Part shown: piece after piece, positions 23,101-35,100 of the stretch
Layout of the letters: each line of letters starts with the position of its first letter
How positions within the stretch are numbered: the first letter of the stretch is position 1
From: Rugalucina vietnamica
Taxonomy: Eukaryota > Mollusca > Bivalvia > Lucinida > Lucinidae
Assembly: GCA_964017185.1 (NCBI GenBank)
Contig: OZ024883.1
Location: 42,276,395-42,340,394 of the forward strand
Length of the DNA stretch: 64,000 bases
Direction of reading: 5' to 3'
Position numbers and translations under genes: made by a program
Notes under the pieces: generated by a model
What the model saw: only the letters and a program-made list of their open reading frames with translations
Databases searched by the model: none
What the model was told of the DNA's origin: nothing

Positions 23101-26100
23101 GTTTCGTGGAAATCTGCCCACCGGTTCTGGAGAAGAAGATTTTTAAGTGGTTTTTACCATATATGGGCGTGGCGGCCATCTTGGTCATGTGACTTGGATT
23201 TCGCGATCAAACTTTTGTCTCCCCTACCCATGGATGCTCCACATAAAATTTCACTTTGATTGGCCGCGCAGTTTCAGAGAAGAAGATCTTTGAAAAGTGT
23301 GTATGGACAACAGACTGGCCAAGGTCAAGAGATGACCTTGACCTATATTAATCATATACCTTCATCTAATCCATTAGTTGTTTGCATCTACCACTTTTCA
23401 GGCCTCAGGCTGCAATAGTTTTCCAAAAATCCATAGTTTTCACTTTTTCCTATGTAAAAGCCTATGTTTCCAAATTTGACCTTGCCGTAAAATAGGTCAA
23501 GGTCAGCCAAGGGTCATCATTTCATCAAACTATGATGGGCTGAGGTCCTCGATGCTACATACCAAGTTTCGTGGAAATCGGCCCACCGGTTCTGGAGAAG
23601 AAGATCTTTGAGTGGTTTTTACCATATATGGGCGTGGCGGCCATCTTGGTCATGTGACCTGGATTTTGCGATCAAACTTTCGTCTCAACTACCCATGGAT
23701 GCTCCACATAAAAGTTCACTTTGATTGGCCAAGCAATTTCAGAGAAGAAGATCTTTGAAAAGTGTGTATGGACAACAGACTGGCCAAGGTCAAGAGATGA
23801 CCTTGACCTATATTAATCACATACCTTCATCTACTCCATTAGTTGTTTGCATCTACCAGTTTTCAGGCCTCAGGCTGCAATAGTTTTCAAAAAATCCATA
23901 GTTTTCACTTTTTCCCATGTAAAAGCCTATGTTTCCAAATTTGACCTTGCTGTAAAATAGGTCAAGGTCATCCAAGGGTCATCATTTTATCAAACTACAA
24001 TGGGCTGAAGTCCCTAATGCTACATACCAAGTTTCATGGAAATCGGCCCACCGGTTCTGGAGAAGAAGATTTTTGAAGGGTTTTTACCATATATGGGCGT
24101 GGCGGCCATCTTGGTCATGTGACCTGGATTTCGCGATCAAACTTGAAATGCCACTACCCAAGGAGGCTCCACATAAAATTTCAACTAGATCGGCCAAGTG
24201 GTTTCAGAGAAGAAGATCTTTGAAATTGTGGACGCCGGACGCCGGATCATGGCCATCCTATAAGCCTTCGGCTCAGGTGAGCTAATAAAAGCATCATCAA
24301 TAATAATTCCATCTCATAAACAGAGATATAGCCGTTGCCATCCAAATCCATGCGTCAGAATCAGTACTCTCTACTAACGGTTAAGTCATCATAAATATAC
24401 TTCAACTTTCTTTTATTCTTTTTATTTATTTGATTATTATTATATCTGTTATAATAACTTGTTGTATAGAAATCTGATTCAGTTTGATAAGTGGAATATG
24501 CATTTGACACCTTTTAAAAGGTACAAAGTCTGATATTGTGTATACTTTCTTACCAGCAAGACTCGAGGAAGCTGTTAACCGGTAAATAATGCAAGTTAGT
24601 GAAGCATCTTCTTTCTTGAATGAACAGAAATGGGAAAAATTATTCCGCACTAGAATGTGTCAAGGGTGATCTCCACTAAACTGCTTACGATTCTAACATG
24701 CTTCTGACCAAACTGTTGTGCCCTTTTCAATAACTTTGGTTTCCAAACTTCAAAGAGTTTTATTGTACAAACCTTGTAGGGTGTTTCTTGTCTTCTTCTG
24801 ACATTAAAAACCAAACAAATTCTGGGTAACTCATCTTGCCTTCTTGAAATGTTTTCCCTCTGGAAGATAATGACAAAGTATGAAGAATTTACCGTTTTTG
24901 TTCTAATTAGCGCAGTGTGCTTAACTTTTCAAAATAACTAAAAGTTATGGTTACAAAATATATTTCTAATAAGCGCACATTACAAATGAAAACAGCACAT
25001 AAAACTGTTGAAATAACCATATCAAAATATCAATAATGATGTCATTTAAGTATTCCAGTCCTTGCAAAATAGTGTTTGAACATGTATTAAGACTGTTTTA
25101 ATACGAATGTGTCAAATACCAATAGTCAAGCAGTGTGCGCTTATGCACGTTTTTCGGAAAAGAGCATGGTGTGTGCTTAAAGCATGTGTACTAATTAGAA
25201 TGAATATGTTAACTTCACTTATTTCCGGATGGTCAGATGTAACAATATCGTGAACTGTTAAACAGAAGTTGTTTGTGCTGTTGTTCAGCTTATAAACAAT
25301 TCTTTTTGATGTCTAATAGTTATAAGGGATTGCGATATCAAATATTTTGACACACAATTTTCTATTTTTGTTCATATTTCCAAAACAATTACATATGCAA
25401 TTAAATATGAAAAACACTGTTTGTTACCAGGATGCCTGAATTCAATCAGATTTTTACACAGAACTGACAAATTTCTCAATCAATTAAACATGCCTCTCCT
25501 AATTTTTTATCTATCTATTCACTTCATCCATGGACATGCAATGTTTTGGTTCTAAATGTGGAAAAGCAGGCAAGGCTAACAGTGCAGTATGCTTTTGTAA
25601 TTGCATCGTTTGGAATCATTGTGCTGCAAATGAAACACAACAGTTTGAATACAAAGTTATTGGGATTCAATTATTTAGTGGGATTTTATAATTGTATCAA
25701 TTCCTCAACTTTCTATTCTTAATACTATCCAAAATTTTAGAAACTTAAAAAGTACTCACCTGGTTACAGCCCCAGAAAATATTCTGTCAATCATTCTTAA
25801 AGACATTGCTGAAATCGAAAAGTAAGTTAGCATTGAGTGCTTATCCCTCACCCTATAAACCTGTGATGCAACCAAATTTCTTACAGTGCAGAGTGATGCA
25901 GCATGGCATTGAACTCTGCTGTAGGTCATTGCCAAATCAATAATGCCTCACTGTAGGTTGGCCTAATTGATCTGGCTTCCAATCACTGCACTCCGTTTTG
26001 TCACATGTTGTGTGATGTTGCATCAATATGGGTTATAAGAAATTTGAATGCATCACAAGTATCCACTACATAACTGACAACCATTGCAAAAATTGAGTTT

Positions 26101-29100
26101 GAACAATGCAGCACTTTTGTTATCAATTGGTAGTCTGTAATTTGGAATTCTTTCCTTATGTTTTATTTATGAAATTATATGCCTTGTCTTTATATGCCCC
26201 ATATGTGAGGACCCAAATAAAGGTCTTGTATCTTGTATAAGTGCTAGCCCGGGCTTGCAAATAAAAATTTATCATTATGGTAACCTGGTTCTAAATAAAC
26301 ATTGAAAGGAAATTTAAGGGGTTGGCATTTGTGAGTTAATCTATTCAAATATGAGACAAAGTCATGATCAATAATATGTACTTTGTTCAAGGAAAACTTA
26401 TGAGAAGCTGGTACAGGCCACCTGCGCTATCTCAAACTCGGTTGTCTCGAAAACCCCACTTATGTCGAATTGATCCCTCACTCCTGAGTGTCTACTCCTA
26501 TATGTAATTGTATTTCAACCTCACTTGTGTCGAACTCTGTTATGATGAAAACTTGGCTGTGTCGAAGTGACAGAAAAAAGAACATTAGTTTCATCCTTCC
26601 TGTGTCGAACTTTGAAGTCAAAAATCGGTCTTTGCCGATTTGATTTCTACACACAACCTTTCATCACAGGAATTGTTAAAGACCGTTTTGACATCATGTG
26701 TCAGGTCGGGGAATATACATTTTGCCAAACTATCGATGGGGTTAACATAATGGAAAACGAAAGGAGAACCACTCAGCAAACGTGAAATAGTTGAGAGATT
26801 TTCTAAGAACGTTGGCTGGTCTCAATTTGCCTATATCGAACTTCGGAAAACTTGAAGTGGTTTCTCCATTCCCCTTGATTTCGAGATAGCGAAGGTGGCC
26901 TGTATTCGTATATGTAAAAATGAGAGCGGTGACCATGCTACGTCTCTGTATTTAGTCTCCATAATCTATGGAAATTTGACTGTTAGCCTTACCATGTTCA
27001 TTGTGTCTCGCGAGATCCGATCTGTCTATAAATAGATCATGGTCCTTGTCAAGTTCCCAGAATTTACAGTATATTACGTAGAAATGTTCATAAGAGAAAT
27101 AATCGTTGATTTGATTTATATCGTCTTCTTCCTCCAAAAGTTGTAAAATCTGAAAAAGATGAAGCAAGAATAAGAAAGCTCAAAGATTAAAATGTCCATT
27201 TTCCCTATACATTTACTTAAAAAAGCATAAAAGATAAGAATGAGCTGTCATGAGAAAACCGGATTTCTGCCTTGGCGAAAACAAAGGCGCAGTACCTGCA
27301 AAGCTGATCAGCGCCTCTTGTTTTTGCTACACGGATAGTACAATTTTTCTACTTTCTAAATCCATAATTTCCAGTCTCTAGCCTTCTTCTGCGACTGTAC
27401 ATGCTAGTTTGTGTCGGACCTGGTCGGAAATTCCAAAGCCCGGTTTTCTCAAGTCACGGCTCATATTATGGTAGTTTACTTTAAGGACATAATTTTTTGT
27501 GACAATGACATCATTTTGAGATGCTTGTACATAACAGGTGTTATACAACCATTGGTAATGTCTACGTTTCTTTGTAATGTTCAGACAGCAGACTAAACAA
27601 AAACAATCTTACATGTGCCACCGCATGAGAAAACCAACCATTTGCATAGCTTGAAACTTTGTATATTAGAAGAAGAGGGTATTGTACTATCTGTGTAGTG
27701 AAAACAAAGGTGCAGATCAGCTGTGCAGTAATTGCACAGCTGATCAGCGCATTTATTTTCACTAATCGGATAGTACAATTCCTCTTCTACTTACAGCCAA
27801 AATTTCAAGCTATGCTTCTGTGACTGTACAGGCCGGTTTATGTTGGACTGGGTCTGAACCCAAATCGTTGGTTTTCTCATGCACATGCTCACATTATTTC
27901 ATGTTTATCTTTTAGGTGTGCTGCAATGCTGACAGGCAATAATAAACTTACCTGTAATATTATTCATTATCCCCCTTCTTTAGGTTCAGGAAAAGTACAA
28001 AATGAGCCTTTGCACAAGAAAACCAACAATTTGTCTTTTCGACCGGGTCCGACACAAACCAGTCTGTACAGTCACAGAAGCAGGCTAGAAGCTTGAAATG
28101 TCAGATTTAAGAAGAAGAGCGATTGTACTATCCGTGTAGCGAAAACAAAGGTGCTGATCAGCTGTTACTGCATAGCTGATCTGAGTCCTTTTTTTCTCAT
28201 GTGCAAATTGTTGGTTTTCTGGTGAAGTAGCTCATTAATGATTCCACTTATGAGACAACCTGCCTTTGGGGATTTCATTGTTTTAATTATAGTTGAAAAT
28301 TACGGTCAACAATTTTTCAGTCACGTCAGGACAGAGCCACTTCCTAGGTATTAACCATTGCCATGAGTGTCTTGCGCAGCGGAGGTAGGTATCAAACCAA
28401 AAACCTCTCGCTCCAGAATCTTGTACTACCACTAGGATACAGTTCACCCCGGTTTGGGGTTTCAGACCTAGTCTGATACAAAGAAAATGGCAACAGGTTG
28501 TGAATTTGAGCATGAATTGTACTTTCTTTCTACCAAATTAGCCTCAGATTTGCGGCTTTGTTTTTGACTAGCAAGACGTCAGGTTTGATTATTTACCACC
28601 TTGTCAAAACAAGATTTTTTTTTGTCGATCAGAGGATATATGCAAAGTAAAATTTAAATATGACCATTCTTCTTTATTGGGAGTGTTGAAGGGGTCGAGG
28701 TGGCCGGATTTTGTGTATATAGACAACATTAGTTTACATTACCTGTAAAAAGTTGGATTTTCTCAATTCTTGTATAGTTATTCTGCCCGTCCAAGATCTA
28801 TTTATACAATAAAATATCCTCGCTATCACCTACAAGCAACAGAAAAGAGTAAATGAGCGGCGCCAGGAGAAAACCAGATTTTTTTTGTCTATGCAAAAAC
28901 AAAGGCGCAGATCAGCTTTGCAGTAACTGCGAAGCTGTTCAGCTCCTTTGTTTTCGCTACACAGATAGTACAATTTCTCTTCTTCTTAGATCCGAAATTT
29001 CAAGCTTCTAGCCTGCTTCTGTGACTGTACAGGCCGGTTTGTGTCAGACTTGGTCGGAGACCCCGAAGATTGGTTTTCTCACGACGAGGCTCAAATGAGA

Positions 29101-32100
29101 GATGTGACAAACAACACAAACAAATAAACAAAAAAAAGGTTAATAAATAAACAAAACTTTGCCATTTCCCAACATGCATGTTGAAGCAATGGAATTACAA
29201 GTCTAGAACATAGACACCATGATATGATGATTTAAACCTTTGTTATTTGCAATTTTAAATTGGGTATGGCAGTTTTTACATCCCATCAACAGCTAAGGTC
29301 ATATGGAGACCGAAACCTTTGTGTAGAGTTTTGTGCTGACAAGGCCAAGGATTTGATTCAATACCAGAAAACGGGATTATTGCATATGCGAAAAAACAAA
29401 GGTGCAGATCAGCTTTGCAGTGCGAAGCTGATCAGTGCCTTTGACAGTACAATCCCTCTTCTACTTAAATCCAAAATTTCAAGCTTCTAGCCATCTTCTG
29501 TAAATTCACAGGCCGGTTCGTGTTGGACCTGGTCGGAAACCTCGAAGTCCGATTTTCTCCCGTCCCGGCTCATTTGGACCAATTGGATTACCAAGCAAGC
29601 AGCTTTCCCATAGCACAAAGTTGCTTCTAATCATAAGTACATGTACTCATATTGTACAATTTTATAGAACTATGGGGAAAAAAAATCCTAACTTAACATA
29701 AATCAATCCAATCCTGTAGTAACTTTAACAAAACTTTCTTTGATGTATTTCACATCCTCCTAACAATACAGTATGATTGGTTTTACAGCACTGTAATCTT
29801 GCAGTGAGACTATTACAGGTGCAATTATACAAAAAATGATAATTACCGATGCAATAAGACAGAAATGTGCCTCCCCATGAGAAAACCAGCAACCTGCATA
29901 TGCGAAAACAAAGACGCAGATCAGCTTCGCGGTAACCGCGAAGCTGATCAGTGCCTTTGTTTTCGCTACATGGATAGTACACTTCCTCTGCTTCTTAAAT
30001 CTGAAATTTCAAGCTTCTAGCTCTTTTCTGTGACTGTACAGGTCGGTTTGTGTCAGACTTGTTCGCAAACCACATTGTTGGTTTTCCCACGAGGCGGCTC
30101 AAATGATAGATACAGGTGCAACATTATGCCAATATCCACACCTCCATAATGATGTTAGGCTTTGTGTTACTGTTAAAGTGTTCCTGGGCAGACCTTACAG
30201 AGGCAGATTGCCAATTGTTAGTTCACATTACTTTCACTACTACCAGACAACTACTTAGGACACAACTACTTAGAAATTTAATACTCTAAGAAATATTTTC
30301 ATGTCCAATTCTTCATAAAAGGTATGTGTCAGATTTGAGGCTCAATTGTAGGTGTGCTTCTTAACCAATCAGACAGGCTACCAAATTACCAATCGAGCCA
30401 TTGAGCCTGGAAATATGAAAATGAGTATTATTATACCTCATTTAAATTCATTGGCTGAGTGTGGATTTTCATTGGTCCAAAGCAGGTCACGTGGAGGGTG
30501 CTATTCTGTCATGTCGCATGATCATATTACCCTCTGATGTCATACCTGCCTAAAAACGTGCAGCTGCACTTGTAGTCACATGCGTTTGTTTTCAGTACAC
30601 GTGGAGGGTGCTATTCTGTCAGGTCGCATGATCATATTACCCTATGACGTCATATTCGTATTCGCTTACTTGTGTTTGTCCTGTGGTATGTCGCTAATTA
30701 GTTTAAAAAAGGGTTCGGTATAATAAAACAATCATTGTTGCCCTTGAGTGAGGGTGACATGATGACTTGTTCACCCTCGACCAATAATATTGCCCTCGGG
30801 CTTCGCCCTCGGGCAATATCACATGCCTCTGGTGAACAAATCGTCATGTCACCCTCACTCAAGGGCAACTCACTCAAGGGCAACAATTGTATAATACTAT
30901 ATCCAGTAATATCAAAACAAATACTTACAGTATTAACATATCTAGAATGAAATTCTGGAGCTTCTAACAAGAATGTAAGACCAGGGTGAGTGTCAACCAC
31001 GTCCTGAAAGAATAAACCACATGAGCCTCGATCTGAGAAAAACGGTCTTTGGGTTTTCGACCAAGACAGTCATAGAAGAAGCCTATAAGCTTGAGTTTTA
31101 CTATGTGTTTAGCAAAAATAAAGGCGCTGATCAGCTGTTTCTGCACAGCTAATCTGCACCATTAATTTTTGCATATGCAAAAAGCCAGTACACACTCTGT
31201 TTCTCAATTCAGTTTTCATGGCAATAATCAGAATGAAAATTTTCATGGCAATAATCAGAATGAAAGTTTTCATGGCAATAATCAGAATGAAAGTTTTCAT
31301 GGCAATAATCAGAATGAAAATTTTCATGGCAATAATCAGAATGAAAGTTTTCATGGCAATAATCAGAATGAAAGTTTTCATGGCAATAATCAGAATGAAA
31401 ATTTTCATGGCAATAATCAGAATGAAAATTTTCATGGCAATAATCAGAATGAAAGTTTTCATGGCAATAATCAGAATGAAAGTTTTCATGGCAATAATCA
31501 GAATGAAAGTTTTCATGGCAATAATCAGAATGAAAGTTTTCATGGCAATAATCAGAATGAAAATTTTCATGGCAATAATCAGAATGAAAATTTTCATGGC
31601 AATAATCAGAATGAAAGTTTTCATGGCAATAATCAGAATGAAAGTTTTCATGGCAATAATCAGAATGAAAATTTTCATGGCAATAATCAGAATGAAAGTT
31701 TTCATGGCAATAATCAGAATGAAAGTTTTCATGGCAATAATCAGAATGAAAGTTTTCATGGCAATAATCAGAATGAAAGTTTTCATGACAATAATCAGAA
31801 TGAAAGCCATGAGCCGCACCTAAGCTGCATCTGAACAGACATGCTACCTATCATTTTTTTTTTTTTTTTGCTCTAAAACAGCCGTTACTTTAGGAGTTAC
31901 TTAAAGAGTAACAATGTTTATTCCATCAGCAAATTGTCTTTTTTTTCAGACACAAAAAATAATGTTAATTAAGTGCAATAGTTTTGTTTTGTTAGTTTGG
32001 TTTCAGGTTTAAAATCCCAAATTGCCAACCAACAACTTTTCAGTCATTCCAAGATGAAGATAATTTCCTGGGTAGTACCAATACTGTAAAGGGTAAATGT

Positions 32101-35100
32101 ATCTTGATCAAGGACACATCCTGGTAGTACAAGTAATACCTTTCAAATCCAGGACCGATAATGTGGATTTAGAGTCCTACACTTTACCACTACTCCACCC
32201 CGCTCCACTTAATGGAGCGATGAGTGAGCATAATGTAACGTACCTGAATTAAAGGAACAAAATCTTCATTGTCTAAGTAGTTGGACCCAGGTTTGGCTAT
32301 CAACATTACAAACTGCGCAGCCCTGTCGTGACATGACTGGTGTATCCTGCAATATAAGCAAAGTCATATAGAAACCCTGTTGGGCACAAACCAAAATGTA
32401 TCAAAACATAAGATGGCTACAGGCTGGTAAAAACTGTGGTCCAAAGGTCAATGGTCGCTCAGTATTCGGCTCAGGTGAGCTGAAATGCGTCTTCGGCTCA
32501 GTTGAGCTTAAATGTTGACTTGGATGTTAAACCAAATCTCTTTTATAATTAACTTCATCAGATCCTGATTACAGATTCTGTTATCTCCCTTGTTATAAAA
32601 TGAGCCGCGATGTGGACCTGTACAGTGACAGAAAAATTATACAGGCTTGATATTTCAGATTATTTCAGATATAGGTAGAAGAGGAATTGTACTATCCATG
32701 TAGCGAAAACAAAGGGACTGATCAGCTGTGCAGTTACTGCACAGCTGATCTGTGCCTTTGTTTTCGCATATGCAAAAATCCGGCATTCTCAATGTTATCA
32801 TCATCTCTATTTTTTGGTTGAAGGCTACATCCCTGGGAAAGAGCTACTAGCCAATTTGTTCTTCATGTTTGGTGCTAAAATGTTTGTAACGACTTGTATC
32901 ATCTGAAAGACTAGTGAAGCATGGGATCATCTGAAAGACTGGAGAAGTATGGGATCGAACGCATGACACCTGGTTTACCAGATGACTGGCTAAATCTATG
33001 CTGCGACAAAAGCTACCCATTGAGCTGCCGGCTAGTATTGGGCTGTTAATGGCTGAGTTCCTTTGTGGATATAGCCCCAGCTATAGCCTCACCCGAACGG
33101 GCTGTGGCTCAAGCTATAGCCGAGACCACACTAAGAGCACTTCCGCGGCTATATCCAAGAAATGCCGAGATGAAGAGTATTGACTAATCAAATGGCGAGA
33201 AGGCTCCCTCAGATTTCTTTGACTAATTTTGATTGGTTGATTTCATCAGAGGAGAATACTAAATAATGGAACAGTGGCTATAGCCCCACCCAAACTCAGC
33301 CAAAAACAGATTTATTGGTTGTCTGTTGTTTTTCTTACCTTTTCCACATGGTAGAAAACATTTGGTATGTGATGAACCCCTGTTTGTTCCCTCCTGCTGC
33401 ACAGAATAGAGGACATTTCCAGTACAACGGCAAACCACAGGTCTAAAAGAGAAAAATACATTTTATACAAACACTTTCAAACAATTGATACTAAACCTAA
33501 TCGATGTCTCACCGTGAAGCAGCACATCTCAATATAAAATCTAGTACTCCTAAGGGTTTTTCTTTCTATATAAATTGACCTTTCTAAAGCGATTTTCTGC
33601 CTGATGTGACCAACAACCACTGAAATATCGACCAGTCTGGTCATTTTTGTCGCTTTTTTATACACATTAAACTTATCATATGTGCGTTTTGTTTGTTTGT
33701 ATTGAGGTTTAACATCCCAGTCAATAATATTTCAGTCATGTCATGATGGAGCAACCGCTTACTGGGTTTGAACCAGTACTCTGGGGAGTTAATGTGTCTT
33801 GCTCAAAGACACAACATGGTGCCGCCAGTGGGGATCGAACACAGGACCTCTTGATTCTGAGTCTCCACCACTATGCCACACGCTCCCCAAATGTGCTTTA
33901 ACAAAACATAAATCAGCAAAAATTTAATACCTTTGTTATGGCAGGCATATGTTGGTTGAACGCCTTTCCTCCCTCCAATTTTGAAAATTCCTGGGAAACC
34001 CGCAATAGCACTTCATCCGTACTGTCAGAATTCCCTGGTCGACCAAATGGGAAATGAAATTTTGGTATATTCGCATTTGAAATCACAGAAGTTACAATTT
34101 GTTTTGAGGTATCCCGTCTCTTTGACTTTATCTCTTTCACACGATTAGCGTTTGAGTCCGTTATCACGATATTCTTTTGCACTGTATTTAAGTTTGTGTT
34201 TTCCTTATTAAGGTCTCTGTCGCCAGTACCGTCCGTTAGTCGGTGATCGAGAATATCCTTTTTGAAACTGTCTTTGTCTTTAGCTGAACTGCCATTTGAG
34301 ATTGTCTGAAAAATAGAAAATCAAGGAGTTAATTTTTCGTCAAATCAAAGTAGATTTAATTTTAACAAGTTATTAATTAGGCTGTTCACCATGATTAAAC
34401 TGTTTACATCTTTTGCTGCTTTCTGTCTTATGAATATGAAAATTTGTAACTAAGAAATGATGCATAGTTTGAAAAAAATCCCATGTCCCTGATGGGATTT
34501 GAACCCGGACCGCCGGGGTGGAAATCCAATGCTCTAACCACTGAGCCAAAGAGTCGACTCCATGAATTTTTTTTTTTTTAATTCAGTTTTACGTCCCTTT
34601 CAAGATTATTTCAGCTCATATGAGACGGGGCAATCAGTAGGTGGGCGAAAACGGGAGAACCCCGAGAAAAACCACCTGGCTCACCCGCAAGCAGAACTTG
34701 GCTTGTCTCACATGTGGCCAGTGCGGGGCTCGAACCCACACCAGTCACAGCGGTTCGACTCCATGAAGCAGTATTTCAGAGATTGTACATGTACTTATAA
34801 TGCCAACCCGACCTTCCAACCATGGCAGATAATCTCGAATGAATGAGTGGTGGAATGGGACATATTAAACATCTGTGTCCATTGCACCTCTGAAATCTGG
34901 GGATGAGAGATGTCAGACGCATTTCTAGACAGTGCAAACTGAAAAGCATAATTCAGATCAGCCCTTTGCCTTTCACTGAAATGTGATGTTGTACAAGTCT
35001 CCAGCCATGTACTGAAGCTGTGCTGCTTGGTTTGTCAGATGTAGGGGGGTGTAACAGATTAGGGTTTTTTAAAGGACAACATATTGATCTGTTGTGATTT

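Noticed and set aside
31212-31808. CRISPR-like regular repeat
   Set aside because: Units are contiguous with no unique spacers and the genome is animal.
31109-31834. Long open frames on both strands (200-236 codons)
   Set aside because: They are translations of the 27-bp minisatellite, whose period is a multiple of three; no codon bias, start context or splice logic.
34490-34560. tRNA gene on the minus strand
   Set aside because: A and B boxes are present but the acceptor stem does not pair.
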